DNA of 64,000 nucleotides from Eulemur rufifrons (GCF_041146395.1 NC_091006.1:2734001-2798000), one strand, 5' to 3'. Positions 12,087 through 26,866 are shown, numbered from the stretch's first letter. Numbers and translations are program-made. The notes: generated from the letters alone by a model not told the origin.

Positions 12087-12668
12087 GATCAATGATTCTC
12101 AACCAGAGGTGTTCCCCCACCCCAGGAATTTGGCAGTGTCTGGAGACATTATTGTTTGTCACAACTGGGAGAGAGGCTGGTACTAGCACTGAGTGGGCAG
12201 AGGCCAAGGATGCTGCTAGACAACCTAAAATGCCCAAAACAGCCCCTACGATAAAGACTTATCTAGCCCAGGCCGGGCGCGGTGGCTCACGCCTGTAATC
12301 CTAGCACTCTGGGAGGCCGAGGTGGGCGGATCGTTTGAGCTCAGGAGTTCGAGACCAGCCTGAGCAAGAGCGAGACCCCATCTCTACCAAAAATAGAAAG
12401 AAATTATATGGACAGCTAAAAATATATATAGAAAAAATTAGCCGGGCATGGTGGTGCATGCCTGTAGTCCCAGCTACTCGGGAGGCTGAGACAGGAGGAT
12501 CGCTTGAGCTCAGGAGTTTTAAGTTGCTGTGAGCTAGGCTGATGCCACGGCACTCACTCTAGCCTGGGCAACAGAGTGAGACTCTGTCTCAAAAAAAAAA
12601 AAAAAAAAAAAAAAAAACTTATCTAGCCCAAAATGTCGAGTGCTGAGGTGGAGACACACTTTTCTAGA
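12087..12668. mobile_element. MER5A-like hAT MITE split by an Alu
   Basis: 12087-12270 carries the MER5-type phrases GATTCTCAACCAGAGGTG and GCAGTGTCTGGAGACATTAT. 12631-12668 carries the other end (AAATGTCGAGTGCTGAGGTG). The Alu at 12271-12616 lies between. Confidence 0.8.
12271..12616 (+). mobile_element. Alu SINE with target-site duplication, nested in MER5A
   Basis: Starts GGCCGGGCGCGGTGGCTCAC and ends in a long A tail. The duplication ACTTATCTAGCCCA is at 12257-12270 and 12617-12630. Confidence 0.95.
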
Positions 12669-14294
<1,626 letters not shown>

Positions 14295-14776
14295 TGGAAT
14301 AATTGCTCAAAGAGGAAAACAGAAGAGGATTCCTTTAAACCACAGTTTCACCTTTGCGCTGTCAAATAATAGACACAGAAGAAATAGTTGGTGTGATGTT
14401 TGAGAAATGACAGATGTGACTTTGGACCCAAACTCGTAATCTAATAAAAGGAATTCTAAATGGATAAGCATTAATGATATTTAAATATTTTGAGTGAGGG
14501 GAAGTGGGTTGAGGAGGAAGCAAAGATGTAATCCTGTATTAACTCTCTGTCACCTCTTCTTAGTGTTGAGTGTATTTATTAATAAAAGCTTATTATAGCA
14601 TAGAAATGCAAGCAAAAGAGTTAAGAAAGGGCTTTTCAGGATCTATTCTAAAACTTGTTATAAAAGTGTCACAGTCATAAGCAGAACTTAGTTTTCTTCT
14701 CATTTTGACAAGCCAGCTCTAGAATGACAGGCCTCCTGTGAGAAATGGGAGGCAGCTCTTGTTTTTTTGGTTTGTT

Positions 14777-14797
14777 GGGTTTGGGTTTGGGTTTGGG
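14777..14797 (+). promoter_or_regulatory. G-quadruplex motif in ZNF507 3'UTR
   Basis: Four GGG tracts separated by exactly three T each, inside a longer GGTTTG-rich run (14761-14808), on the sense strand. It meets the G3-N(1-7) rule for an intramolecular G-quadruplex and would be present in the mRNA. Its role is inference. Confidence 0.7.
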
Positions 14798-17700
14798 TTT
14801 GGTTTTGGTGTCAACAACAGAGTCAACAAGGAAACATAATTAGAGGGCTTTGAACTTACATCCCTAAATTGATAGGAATTAATGATATACTCAATCTAAG
14901 ATATGTTCCTTTACTCCTTAGAAAAGAAAAGAAAGACCTCTAAATTCAAATCTAGACTGCAAGCAGGCATTTGAAAAGTAAATTATTGTCTTAAATTTAC
15001 AGTGAATTTCTTGTGCTCTAAGGAGGAAATAGGTGAATTCCCATCAGACTAAAACCAAATCTCAAGTTCATAGAAATGGTAACTGGTTGAGCTCAGCACA
15101 CTTCTCAGAGGTTCTTTTCAGAGTGTTTGTCAGGACATGGCACACTTTCTGCATAGTTACATGGGCCTTCTGATCCTCTCTGCTAAATGAGACCACACTC
15201 ATTGTGTGAAAGTGTCTGTTAAAACAGCAAAGTATGAAAATTTGCATTTGGTCATCAGGCCTTGAAAATAGTTTGAACTATTTCCAAAAATCACTTGGGG
15301 GATGAGGGGTGAAACTCAGAAGCTCCTTAAAAAGAGTACTGCTACTGAAATTTTCCTTCCTGGAGTTTTTTGATGTAGTTATATTCAGCGGAAGAGGAAT
15401 AACCAAATGTGACTGAAATACAGTAAAAAATTCAGGTTGTTTATAAAAATCTTAATAACAGCATTTGGCAAGTCTGTAGGACTTCCATCTAGGAAATTCC
15501 ATTTTGTTAGAGTACGACAGCACATAGGGCAAACCAACTACAAGTGCTTTTGCATTAAAACTTGCCACCAAATAGATGTAATCTCCTCGTTACTTACACA
15601 TTTTGTATTATAATTATTTCAAAGAGTGAAGAAAATGGTGTTTTGGGTTTTGTAGTTCTGATCACTTATGCATTGTTTTGCTTAAGTAAATTCTGCCTAC
15701 AAGTCAGGGTCAGTGCACTGTTTGGTGCACCATCTTCACGGTGCTATTTCTGAATATCTGAATATTCTGAATGTTGATTTCTAACATCTAGAATTGAGGC
15801 TGTGACTCTGATAAACTTAGAACATCCAGAAGGTTTTGAATGGGCTACTGTTTGAATGGGATACTGTAGGCACATTTTAGGAAGGAATTCTGTTCCCAAA
15901 GTCCGATGTGAATTAAATGAATTAATATTTTTAAAATTATTACTATTAGGAACTATTTAAGTGGGGCCAGGCATTTTGAAACATTGTCTGATTTGTTTTC
16001 TTAATCTCATCTGATGATGATATTTAAACAAACATAATTGATTATAATTCTACAGCTTTTTTATTTAGGTAGCTTTAATTTATTTATGAAAGTTAATCCA
16101 TTTCTGATGTCATTTTTTTAAAAAGATAAAATGAATTTATAGATACTAAATTATATTCCCCAAATCCACTGAATGTGGATTTATATTCATTTTCTCCTAT
16201 TTTCAGAATTGAAATATTTGTATTTCAAATTCCAATAAAATATTTTAAATAGTTTCACTATTATCACTCATTGTTACCACTCTTAAGTCAGTTTTTTCAT
16301 CGCTGGTAACTATGACTCAGTGTTCCTTTATAAAAATATGTTATTCTGAAAATTAACAACCTTAGGATTTTGTTCTATAAATTTTCCTTGGCTTTGATTT
16401 TATGTTGTATTTGGAAAATATTAATAACCAAAAAAAAAATCCCAAAAATTTCAACAGTGTGAATTTTTAAATTACCTGTCTTCATTTCCTTAAACCACTT
16501 CCATTGATTCTTTCTTAAATTTTCCATTTGGAATCATGGATTTAAAATTTCCCCAGCTTACAGGGAAAAATTAATCCAAAAGTTCAAAGCCTCTGTTTTC
16601 ATCTGATTCTGTCCTTAGAACGTCCTTAAAAGCTGTCCCATGGCCTGTCGGAGGAAGCATATATCAAGGATGTTCTGTACCTTTGCATTATCATTTTGTG
16701 GCAAGCTTTCAGTTAACAATGTCTCTCCCAAGAACAATTGAGTTTTCTAAAAGTTATAATGAATATTAAATATGTGCAATTATAATTGTAGAAGAAATAG
16801 CTCTTAAGAAGTAGGAACTCCCTTTATAGGAATAACATTTTATTTATTGGTACAGACCTTTTGTCATACAAAGCTCATAGTATTTGTTTTCTGCTCTAAA
16901 CACTTAAAATTCTAAGATTTGATAGTGAGAATAGTTTTTAAAGGAAACCTATGGATATGGCAAAGGTGGGAAGGGGGAAGACGATGCATTCTGATCATTA
17001 TAAATAATACTTATCAGGGCTCTATCATTTTCTCCCTTTCTCTGATAATCTAGAATATGATGGGTGTCCTCAATGTTCCAAAAATACCATGCTAATATTC
17101 CATTTCATCTGTAGACGGAGTTCTGTGGCCAGGCAGTGCAATGTAGCGACACTGACTGAAGCCTTTGTTGTAGGTCTTTCATCCTGTTCAAGGTAGCCAT
17201 TGGTGGCTTTGTAATTATTTTTTCTGTTTTTTTCTCACAAAGCAAACGGTGGGCGTCCATGTTTACATTGTATCTCCCCGCAGTGTACTTGCCTTGACAA
17301 AGACAAGCAGGCTTCTCTATTGAGACTTACTATATTTTTAGTTTTCATAGACACTTATTTAATCTTTTTTATTGTACAGCAAGGTGCTCTAAGTAATATT
17401 CGATAAAATATATTTAATAGAAATTTGAGTTTGATATTCATGGACATGAATACATGTATTTTTTTAAGAAATAAGTATTGTGTAACACTATGGCATTGCT
17501 TCTATAGCCAAAGTATAAAAATTTCTGGAACACTGACATGTAAAGACTACAGTTAATTCTGACACTGTATCTTATTAAAATAGGATGATTTGCATTTTGT
17601 AAAATTATCCTGCACATTGAGCTGCATGCCTTAAAGCTGAAACTCTAGGATTGTGTTCATGGTAGAACAGTTTATCTGTTCAGAACAGTGAAGCAAGGTC

Positions 17701-17805
17701 TATAGCGCTTCTTTAACTACCTTTGGAAATACTGTACAATGTTAGAATAATTTATTTTGCTTTACAGGAGTTTGTCATGTATTGACTTTAATATTGTATT
17801 TTGGT

Positions 17806-17811
17806 AATAAA
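17806..17811 (+). terminator. ZNF507: poly(A) signal AATAAA, distal, ZNF507
   Basis: Canonical hexamer in ATTTTGGTAATAAATTTTTT, with the likely cleavage site 10-20 bases downstream at the A run 17821-17827. After this point old transposons become common again. Confidence 0.65.
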
Positions 17812-17829
17812 TTTTTTGTTAAAAAAACT

Positions 17830-18524
17830 TGCCTCTAAGTTTTATTAACAAGTTATATCCATTCTTATCTTAGAAATATTGACTTTATTACTTAGAAAGT
17901 TGTATTTAAATTATTAAAAGCTTCCCAAGGATTAAACAAGGCTTATGATTACTCTTTGGTAACTTGTTAAACTATTGCTGACTACCATATAACTGTATTA
18001 CACAAAGAGAATTGAAAAAGCATTTAGTTTTTTAAATCATTTTAAAAATTCGATCTAATTTTGAAGATTTTTTTCTCCTTGCTACACAGTTCTTCATTTT
18101 ATCTTCCAAATCACACGCTTATATGCTTTCATTTCTGATGTAGTCAAAGTCCTAAAGACTACTTCTGCTAATGACAATTAGCATTGTTTAGTGAAGCCCA
18201 AAGATTACAATAATGTGTTCACACCTTGATCAATTTGTGGCCTGTGTCAAATATCTTTTGACATCATATTTTTGCATTGGCAAATGAACCTAACATCATC
18301 TGACTGTATCATTTATCTGGTTATCAATTTGTGCCCTAGAATCCTAAGCCACCTCAGTTTAAAGTGACTGAGGCCAATATTTCTTCCCAATAGCTGTAAT
18401 CTCTTGTCCTGTGCTCCCCAGGGCAACATAATCATATCCCCTGTCTTTCAAGAACCAAATCTCAAACTGTGTCACTAAACTCCAAATTCGTTGTAGAAAT
18501 CCTAGCATGGAAAGTCTGGAATAT
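17830..18524. other. intergenic DNA, nothing recognised
   Basis: AT-rich sequence downstream of ZNF507 without named repeats or coding signals. Confidence 0.35.
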
Positions 18525-18830
18525 GTGGTCCAATTTGGTAGCCACTAGCCACACGTGGCTATTGGCAGGCACTTAAAATATAGCTAATATACTGTAAGTG
18601 TACGTAACAGTTGCAAAGACTTAGTACAAAAAGAAATGTAAAGTATCTTATTAATAGTTTTTTATATTGATTACATGTTGAAATGATATTTTCGATATCG
18701 GGTTAAATAAAATATATTATTAAAATTAATTTCACTTGATTCTTTTTTAATGTAGCTTCTAGAAAATTTTAAATCACATATGTGGCTTACATTTTACTTC
18801 TTTTGGACAGGGCTCGTATATTAGAGAGAT
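18525..18830. mobile_element. hAT-type MITE
   Basis: One end reads GGTAGCCACTAGCCACACGT, followed by TGGCTATTGGCAGGCACTTA. The other end has CATATGTGGCTTAC near TTTGGACAGGGCTC, giving the usual paired GCCACATGTGGC blocks of this common MER1-group element. Shorter relatives are at 37637 and 43128. Family name not fixed. Confidence 0.65.
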
Positions 18831-18859
18831 TGGCAAAGGAGGCCCTCACTTCACATCCA

Positions 18860-19040
18860 TCCTGCCACCTGTTTTTGTAAATAAGGTTCTACTGGAACAC
18901 AGCCACACCTATTTATGTATCCTATATTTCTATTTTTGTGGCACAACAGCAGCAGTGGGTAATGTGATAGAGACTATATGGTTCCAAAAGCCCAAATTAT
19001 TTACTATCTCTTCGATAGGAAAAGCTTGCTGACCTCCGAA
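18860..19040. mobile_element. second hAT-type MITE
   Basis: Has GGTTCTACTGGAACACAGCC, ATATGGTTCCAAAAGCCCAA and the end AAAGCTTGCTGACCTCCGAA. These match a common non-autonomous hAT family ending in GCTGACC. Confidence 0.65.
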
Positions 19041-21394
19041 CTATTAATAGAACAGTTACAATCTGTGTGCTTTAAAGATACCAGAAAGAAAAAACTTTTT
19101 ATAAAGAAAGTTTTTTGTACTATAGCAGTGTTTTTATAACTATATTGCTTCCTTCTCTGTAATTTTAGTAGACTACCTGATCTTCTACAGCTCTTACCTG
19201 TATTTTATGACTATAACCTAACTCACTGTTTCTTCATCTCTGATATTTAAAACCAAACAATTTATTTAAAATAACAACACAAGTTAAATAATAAAATGCC
19301 ACTACGAAAAGTGTCATTTTCCTCCTGACTGCCTTGACGGTGTCAGTGTTAGCCATCCCTGCTCCACACTTCCAGTGCCGTGACTGCTGCTGATGATGCG
19401 GTCACACCACCTGCCTATGTAACCACGGTGCAAGGTAACCACAGTAACTAATCCAATCGACTGTGGTGACAACTGACTTGAATAATCCAGGATACAAAGA
19501 AAAGAGTCTTAGACACACCTCTTTATAATGAATAGCATGTGTGACTCTAAAGCCAAGTGTAAGGCTTGGGAGGCGGTTGTAGTTGGCTTTGGTGTAGAGC
19601 TGTTGATTAAACTGGCAGAGCTCAGAAAAAGTCAGAACTCTTCTACATAGATTTCTTCCAAATCAATCAGCAAAGATGTAAAATGAGAATGTTTTTGGCC
19701 CTATAAATTCTTAGAGAACTTTCTGTTTTTAATTGGCGCCATACGATAGGCTTACTTAGGTAGTGGGTTTTGGTGTGTATCTCAGAATTCAAATGAGTGT
19801 AAGATGCTGAAACCATTTTCAGAGTCCCACGTGTGCAGCAAAATCCAGTTTGCATTACTGTGTTAGGGGACTAAATACCTTATCTTTTCGGTGGTACGTT
19901 AATAAATATACTGTACCTAGTTTTATTTGAACTATGAAGTGTCTGTAAGATTATACAGCTTTGGTTTCTTTAATCTACTGATTTTTTTCCCCAATAATGC
20001 CTAATCACTGTTTGCCTTACAAAAGTAGATTATACAGGTTGTAGGTTTTCTTTTGAATTAAAAAGTTTAATCTTAGGCATTTAATGTAAATTCTTACTGC
20101 CATATAACAAAATCATCAAATGTTGGAATCTTTTTGCTTCCTAACTCAAACATATTTACACAAGTTGTGTTACTTAATCCAGATAGTAAAGGTGCTATTC
20201 TGTAACAGTTTGCAAAATTGCATATAAGACAGGTACTTCTATGGTAATATTCGGGTAAATGGGGCATTTATTTAAAAAGAACTCTACATATTAGGTGGAT
20301 AGAATTTTACTTACACAAATCAGAAGATAATGAATCCTTGGCCTGTGAGCTCAGACCCAACTATTTCATCTTTCTGATTTCTCAGTTTTGTCCTTTGTTA
20401 AAGGAAAAATAAAAAGAATATTTATAATCATCCATGTTCTTGCTATGGATTAATCAGTAATCAAGTATGGTTTTTTAAATTAGTAACAAAGTATGTTATC
20501 TTAAATGTGTACACAATGGAAAATGGTGACCTGAAGGGAACCTGCAACAAAATAAAACATGTTCATTTTTCAGGTCTTTTATTAGCACCTGCTAGTGTTA
20601 TTTAAAGGCTTATTCTCACTACAGTGCACATCTCCAAATTTTTTTTTTCTACTTGTCATTTCATTAATTTTAGTATCCATATTTCAGAAATAATGTGGCT
20701 GCATTCTACTGAAATAGGAACATCAGTCCACATCTTGCTCTTTTTGTTTGTATCTGCAGTCCTATTTAAATTCAGTATCGCCAACCACAAAAGGTGTTAG
20801 AAAATCCTATTTCAGGCTGATGAGAAAAAGTACAGCAGGATGTGGTTCAAATCTTAAGCTGTATTTATTTCTGCTCCTCTGTAGCTGGCACTGCACAAAA
20901 AATAGTTAGGCTGAAATAATTAAATGTAGGAGACCAGTGGTTTCAAGGTTACCTTCATTTTCTAAGCCCTTCTCCACGTGGAGCATGAGAACACAGTTGG
21001 GGAGGTGGTGCCTCCCTGTGATGCAGATACTGGCGTCCATGCGGAGCACCACCGAATGCACAGGTGAACAAAGAGGCGCTTCGCATCTGTGCCCACCCGA
21101 AGGAACCCTGTGCACAGTCTGCAAATGCTGATAAAAAGGCTCCAGTGTATTGTAGGGCAGTTTTCTTAAATTACTATTAAATAGCAGGCGGGGGGAGTGT
21201 AGATCTTCCTCACGGGAAAGCAGTCGCCACATCCCCTCTGAACAAGGGGGAGGAGGTCAAGAGCTGCACACAGGTGTGTATAGTTAACCTCATCCAACCT
21301 GGAATACAGTTTGGCTTTTCCTTTTTTAACCTCCGAGGCGTTCGGTTCTTTCCTCTTATGTTTTTCAACGTAAAATTGACAATAGAACACCTAC
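19041..21394. other. intergenic DNA, unassigned
   Basis: No named repeat or gene. 20906-21390 is less AT-rich than its surroundings and is open for 108 codons on the minus strand, but that frame has no recognisable domain, splice site or promoter. Confidence 0.35.
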
Positions 21395-21655
21395 CTTGTA
21401 TAGTTGTATGGATTAAATGAGATTGTCTGTGAAATGCCTTGTCAAGTTCTGATGGTTGGGGCAGTGCCTGGTGCCATTCCTAGCTCAGCAAGCCATGTGA
21501 CCTTGACTAAGGCATTCCACCTTTTTCGAGCCTCAGTTTCTTTATTAGTAAAACAGATGGTAATACTTACCTTTTAGGGTTCTTACAAAGATTAGCGACC
21601 TATATACAAAAGGCCCGGCCGCACAGGGGCTCAAAAAGTGCTTACTGTCACAGTT
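21395..21655 (+). mobile_element. two MIR SINE fragments, head to tail
   Basis: A first tail (GGATTAAATGAGATTGTCTG ... GCAGTGCCTGG) is followed by a longer copy with CATGTGACCTTGACTAAGGC, GAGCCTCAGTTTCTTTATTA and GGGCTCAAAAAGTGCTTACT. Confidence 0.7.
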
Positions 21656-22548
21656 TGAGCACTAACTTTGAGAAGGGGGAAAAAAATTAAACTGCCCTCA
21701 TAAATCATGGTGTCAAAGCTATTAGTTACAACCTTGGAAAGGAACTGCAGAACCATACCAATTTGTGTTACGAGGAAGGACACTCAAAACAAAATGTCCT
21801 ATATCCTTAAAATACACCAAAAAAGCCAAACCTGGCTTATCAGGTTTATTTGCCTAGACTATTGTACACAATTCATGTTACATCTAAAAAGATAACAGTT
21901 TGGGAGAAAGTGTTAGAGCATTACCCTGTTAACATCATATTAAGTTCATGAAATTTTTGCTGTATAATTCTTCTTTCAAAGCTCTCAACTGCCATTAAGG
22001 AATCATTTTCACCTGCTGTTTGGATACAAGAAAAACGTGAAAATGGAGCTTTCCCTAAGTAAGATTAAGAGCTGGCTGCATTGGCAAAACAGGCCACAGC
22101 AGACAGACTCCTACTGCACTCAGTATAACGAGCCGACTACTGTAACATGGTAGCGAGTACCACGCATCGGACCATTTGGGGAAAGTACAAGTTCCTGGAG
22201 AAGGTGCAGAATGGCCTGTCACAGACTGTCCAAGTCACTCTTCTAACTGTCTCACAAGGACATTTCATCTGCAGCAGTCATACTTCCGAAGTGTCCCGCA
22301 GGCCAGTCCAGCGGCCAGCCTCCAATCAGGTGCTATCCCGAAGGCTTGGGGTATAGCCTTCCTAGTGCTACCGAGGCCTTGTGATCTGGTAGGAAGATGG
22401 CAAAGTGACAAAAATAAAACCAACTCAGCGCTTGTGTTTAACCGTAATCCCATGATATAAATTACTCTTCAAAGATTCAGTGGAATGAGAGCTGAGTAGC
22501 CACATTTGCAGCTGTGTTAATACCTTACAAAACAAAAAAAGAATATGG
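21656..22548. other. intergenic DNA, nothing recognised
   Basis: Unique-looking, with slightly GC-richer parts at 22060-22400. Short overlapping frames on both strands show no domain. Confidence 0.35.
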
Positions 22549-22826
22549 GGCCGGATGTGGGAGCTCACGCCTATAATTCTAGCACTCTCGGAGGCCAAGC
22601 CGGGAGGATCACTTGAGGTCAGGAGTTGGAGACCAGCCTGAACAAGAGTGAGACCCCGTCTCTACCAAAAATAGGAAAAATTAGCTGGCGTGGTGGTGCG
22701 TGCACCTGTAGTCCCAGCTACTCAGGAAGCTGAGGCAGGAGGATCTCTGTAGCCCAGTTGTTTGAGGTTGCTGTGAGCTGGGCTGACACCACGGCACTCT
22801 AGCCCAGGAAAGACTCTGTCTCAAAG
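22549..22826 (+). mobile_element. Alu SINE
   Basis: GGCCGGATGTGGGAGCTCAC head, both monomers, and a shortened tail ending AGACTCTGTCTCAAAG. Diverged. AAAGAATATG before and AAAGAATGTG after look like a decayed target duplication. Confidence 0.88.
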
Positions 22827-23774
22827 AATGTGTTATGGGCGTGAGATACAAAGGGCATAACATCTAAAGCAAAGCAAAACCGTAAAACAGTAACACTGGT
22901 CTGGTGTGAACAGAAGTGCCAAAATTGAATTCTATCTGCACCCATACTTTGTATTAAATACCCTCAGGGGTTTTGAAATTCAAGACATCAAATCTTGCCT
23001 ACACAGTAATTTGCATTTACATAACACCCTTCAGCTGATTTACTCAAACACTTAACAAACATCTACTAATTGAGTTTCTAAATGTCCCTGAGAGAACTCT
23101 TGTGGTAAAACCTATCCCATAAAATTCAATTTCCAGTTTAGAAAAAGAAATCTATGTTTTCCATGGGGAAAACTTAACAACTAGGGGTCCCAAATCTAGT
23201 AGCTGATCGGATTATCAGGTATCTCAGCGTGATGTTGGACTCTGGTTCTGCTCCATCCCCTACAGCCTTCTCACACACTAGCTGCTTTTTTGTTGTTTTT
23301 ACTTGACTAGGCTCTATGGTTACAACTAGCTTCTTTATGAAATAATTCTTATGCTGCTTATGCTTACAGAGATTATGATCATCAACGAAACAGGACTAAT
23401 AGTAGGCATGAAACAATACACATTCAACCTTAACCTTCAAAGGAAAATCTTTCACACGAGTTGTGGCAGACACTGCCCGGAGGTCATTCCCAATATCCAG
23501 TCTTCTCTTCCGTGATGGTAGAATTTTGGGCACATAGCTAGCTGCCCTGCTATACTGTATTTCCCAGCCTCCCTTGTAAGTATGTGAGATCATGTGACCA
23601 AATTGTGGCTACTGGGAAATGAATGATATATGAAAGTTCTGAAGAGATTAAGTGAAATTTCTAGGGTCACAAAGTTGAAAGTTGGCTGAGGACAATATAC
23701 GAATTGTCCTTAAACCATTCACTATATTTGATGGCTATCCTTAAGCAAAGCATATTGTGATAAAAATATAAAAT
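22827..23774. other. intergenic DNA, nothing recognised
   Basis: Unassigned sequence between two Alu-derived copies. No coding signal. Confidence 0.35.
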
Positions 23775-23876
23775 TTGGGGAGGCCATGGCAGGAGGATCA
23801 CTTGAGGCCAGGAGTTCAAGTCCGGCCTGGGCAACGTAGTGAAATCCCATCTCTACAAAAATTTTTGCAAATTGAC
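23775..23876 (+). mobile_element. Alu left-monomer-like fragment
   Basis: Contains GGCAGGAGGATCACTTGAGG, CCAGGAGTTCAAGTCCGGCC and CCATCTCTACAAAAATTTTT. The head is missing and no second monomer follows. Confidence 0.75.
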
Positions 23877-24071
23877 TAAGGAGTTGAAAAATATATATAT
23901 TAATAAATCAACCACTTGAAGATAGTTGTGGGGAGGGAAAGCTACTTCAAAATTTCCTGGTGTCATAGCTGAAAATTTAAAAATGTCATCAAGAGACTGT
24001 GATTAAAAACCTCTAAGAGGAGGCTGCATTTGTTACCTACATCATGTGGGGAATCACTGATTTAAAGTACA

Positions 24072-24412
24072 GGCCGGGCACGGTGGCTCACACCTATAAT
24101 CCTAACATGCTAGGAGGCCAAGACAGGAGGATGGCTCGAGGTCAGGAGTTCAAGACCAGCCTGAGCAAGAGCGAGACCCTGTCTCTACTAAAAAATAGAA
24201 ATAAATTAACCAGACAACTAAAAATATATAGAAAAAATTAGCCGGGCATGGTGGTGCATGCCCGTAGTCCCAGCTACCCGGGAGGCTGAGGCAAGAGGAT
24301 CGCTTGAGCCCAGGAGTTTGAGGTTGCTGTGAGCTAGGCTGATGCCATGGCACTCTAGCCCGGGCAACAGAGCGAGACTCTGTCTCAAAAAAATAAAATA
24401 AAATAAAAAAAT
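24072..24412 (+). mobile_element. Alu SINE
   Basis: GGCCGGGCACGGTGGCTCAC head, two monomers, and a tail of AAAT repeats. It has the strepsirrhine-type internal segment around 24195-24240. Confidence 0.93.
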
Positions 24413-25739
24413 AACATACAGACTCCACAACGTACAGTCTCCACACAGCTGTTGGGAGAGTTCGAGTCCCAGCCACTTTCGGGCCTGGAGAGTTACAATC
24501 AGACCTGTGAATTCTCATGCATAGGAGTCCTTCAGGCCACCTCATCACTATCCACGAGTTGACTCAGGAAGTTTTGCGGGGAGCACTTGATAAGTGTTCG
24601 TTAGTGAAAATCCAGCCCGGCGCTGGATTATCCGTAATTTTAGGCATGATGAAATGTCGGAATCTGAGAGTGTTAGAAACACATCCATTTCTGGCTGAAA
24701 GTCCTACTTCTTCCTACAGAAAAACCAGAGTTCCAAGCCTGACAAATACACCTTGGCATATGCTAGCAGGAAAAATCTGCTTCTGGGATTTTTAGACACC
24801 TGTGTATATGCCTGTTTTGCAGGGAATGACATTAGAGAAGTCCAACGAAACAAAGTGGAGGGACCAGCCACTGCCATTGATTCTTGGACCAGAACAGCTA
24901 ACATCTAAGGAATCATCACATTTGGCAAAAAGCTTACATGATAAGCATCATCTGTGTTAACTGAAGAGCTTACCTATTCAAGTCCTCATTCAAAAATACA
25001 TAATTACAACAGTTATTCTCACCATGGAAATGAAAAAAGTGTAGGTGGTAACCATGGAAATGAAAAAAAAGTACAGACAAGTAGAGGTAAGAAGAGTAGC
25101 AGGTGTTAAGGAAGAAAATGAAGCAGAACTGATCATGTTTCAATACTCTGCTAACTTTAACTTCATTTGATAGAATCTTTGGATAATTGTGCACATATGC
25201 TAATCTGCCTATTAATTTCACTATTTTAAACCACTACAAATCAAGTTCAAAGTTGATCAAAGAGAAAAAAATACAAATTATTTCATAATGCCTTTTCTGA
25301 AGCCTCTCACAGGGAAAAAAACATTTACTGGCAAATATTTTAAAGGAGGGAGGGAGGAGTCCAGTGTAATGTCAATTCCTGTGCAATTCTGGAATGATCT
25401 GAACATTGAAGAAGCTGATCCCTAGGACTCAACATGGCCTCCCTAAGAACCAAGCGTGCCAAACCAGGAGCTCTGACATGAGTCATACAGAAGGAGTGTA
25501 TAAAGCAATCCAATAAGATGCAGGCAGAAAATATTAGGATTTCCATTTGTAGTTAGTTAAATGTGTTTACAGGTATACAGAGAGAGAGAGAAGACAAAAA
25601 TTTTTGTCTGATAGAAGTTTGGAGATCGCTGCTCTGACTTTTGTCAAGACATTTGAAAAGTCAGCCCTTGTGAACAAGGTGGAGAAATAATAAGTTGGAT
25701 CAAAATACTGTTGGAAAAATATATGTAGTAGGCCAAACT
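24413..25739. other. intergenic DNA, nothing recognised
   Basis: Unassigned. A local imperfect duplication is seen at 25021-25070 (ACCATGGAAATGAAAAAAGT twice). A short GA run lies at 25578-25593. Confidence 0.4.
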
Positions 25740-26866
25740 GTCCTTAATTGAATACCTGTTCATGTAAGGGAATATTCAGTATTGTGAAGAAAATTTCCCA
25801 AACATTTCTACACATTTTATACAATTTCAGTAAAAATCTCCATGGATTCTATTTTGGAACCTGGTAAATGATTATAAAAGTTATCTGAGCAAATAAATAT
25901 GCAAAAATTGCTAAGATATGTGTTTAAAAGAAGCATAATGGTCAGCTGCTCTCCCAAATGTCAAAGCATTCTTCAAAGAAACAGTAATTAGAAATATGTA
26001 GAACTGTTTCAAGACTAATTCTTTTGTTTAACCACTGAAACATAATAGTGAACTTATAAATAAGCCATATACAAATAGGAATTTTGTATGTGGTACAGGT
26101 AGTTCAAATCATAGGGTAAGGATGATGGTAAAATAATTGACTATCCAATTAGAAAAAAAATTACATCTCTCTCATACCATATTTTAAAATACTAGGAGAA
26201 AGTATAAAAAAATTACAATCATGAGCTGCGGAAGGTTTTTCTAAGCATGATGGAAAACCCAGAAGTTATAAAGGAAAGATGATGGATTTGACAATATAAA
26301 AATGGAAAATCCCAACATAGCAAAAGACATCATACCAGATACACAATAATGAGAAAATATCTGCAATATACATGACAAAAGATGAATACCCATAATCTAT
26401 ACATAATCCCTTATCAAGATTAAGTAGATGAACTGGCCAAACACAAAAAGACAAATTAGAAAAAGAAATACAAACAGCCAATAACTTCTGATGTAATTGT
26501 CTCCACCTCACTAATAAAGAAATACATGTAAGATAATGATATATCATATTTGTCACCCAAGATTGGCAAAGATTAAAAATATCCACTATTGGCAACGGCG
26601 TGGATAAGTAAGTACCATTAATACCTGCTGGTGGAAGTGAAAAGCAATAGAATCCTTAACCTTTTTGGAATGTAGTTTGCCAATGTTTGTCACAATTTAG
26701 AATGCAAGTTCTAGCAATTCTATTTCTAGAAATATATCTTCAAGAATTACATAAATATAAGTATGTTCTTACAGTGTTGCTTGTAATAGCATAAAACCAG
26801 AAACAACCTAAATGTCCAATTAGATGAGAATAAATTATAACACATCCATATGAGGGATTATTATGT
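25740..26866 (+). mobile_element. old L1 (L1M) ORF2/3' fragment, sense
   Basis: Reads as a heavily mutated L1 ORF2 C-terminal half. Phrases such as AATGTCCAATTAGATGAGAA, CATCCATATGAGGGATTATT and GGCAACGGCGTGGATAAGTA fall in the usual order. No usable frame. Confidence 0.7.

Larger units (their letters stand above)
14295..17829 (+). other. ZNF507: ZNF507 3' untranslated region
   Basis: About 3.5 kb of AT-rich DNA after the stop codon that, unlike its surroundings, is almost free of Alu, L1 or LTR insertions. This is typical of a long constrained 3'UTR. It ends at a canonical AATAAA (17806-17811), followed by a short A run. Earlier AATAAA hexamers at 14443 and 14581 could give short isoforms. 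The extent is inferred; transcript data would settle it. Confidence 0.65.

Noticed and set aside
14761..14808. Possible interstitial telomere repeat
   Set aside because: The unit is TTTGGG, not the vertebrate TTAGGG. Better described as a G-quadruplex-type microsatellite.
20906..21390. 108-codon minus-strand frame in intergenic DNA
   Set aside because: No recognisable domain, promoter, splice site or poly(A) signal. Short chance frame.
24150..24548. Frames of 60-130 codons rich in [14 protein letters not shown] strings (also at 1009, 2949, 22681, 51636)
   Set aside because: Standard antisense Alu translations.
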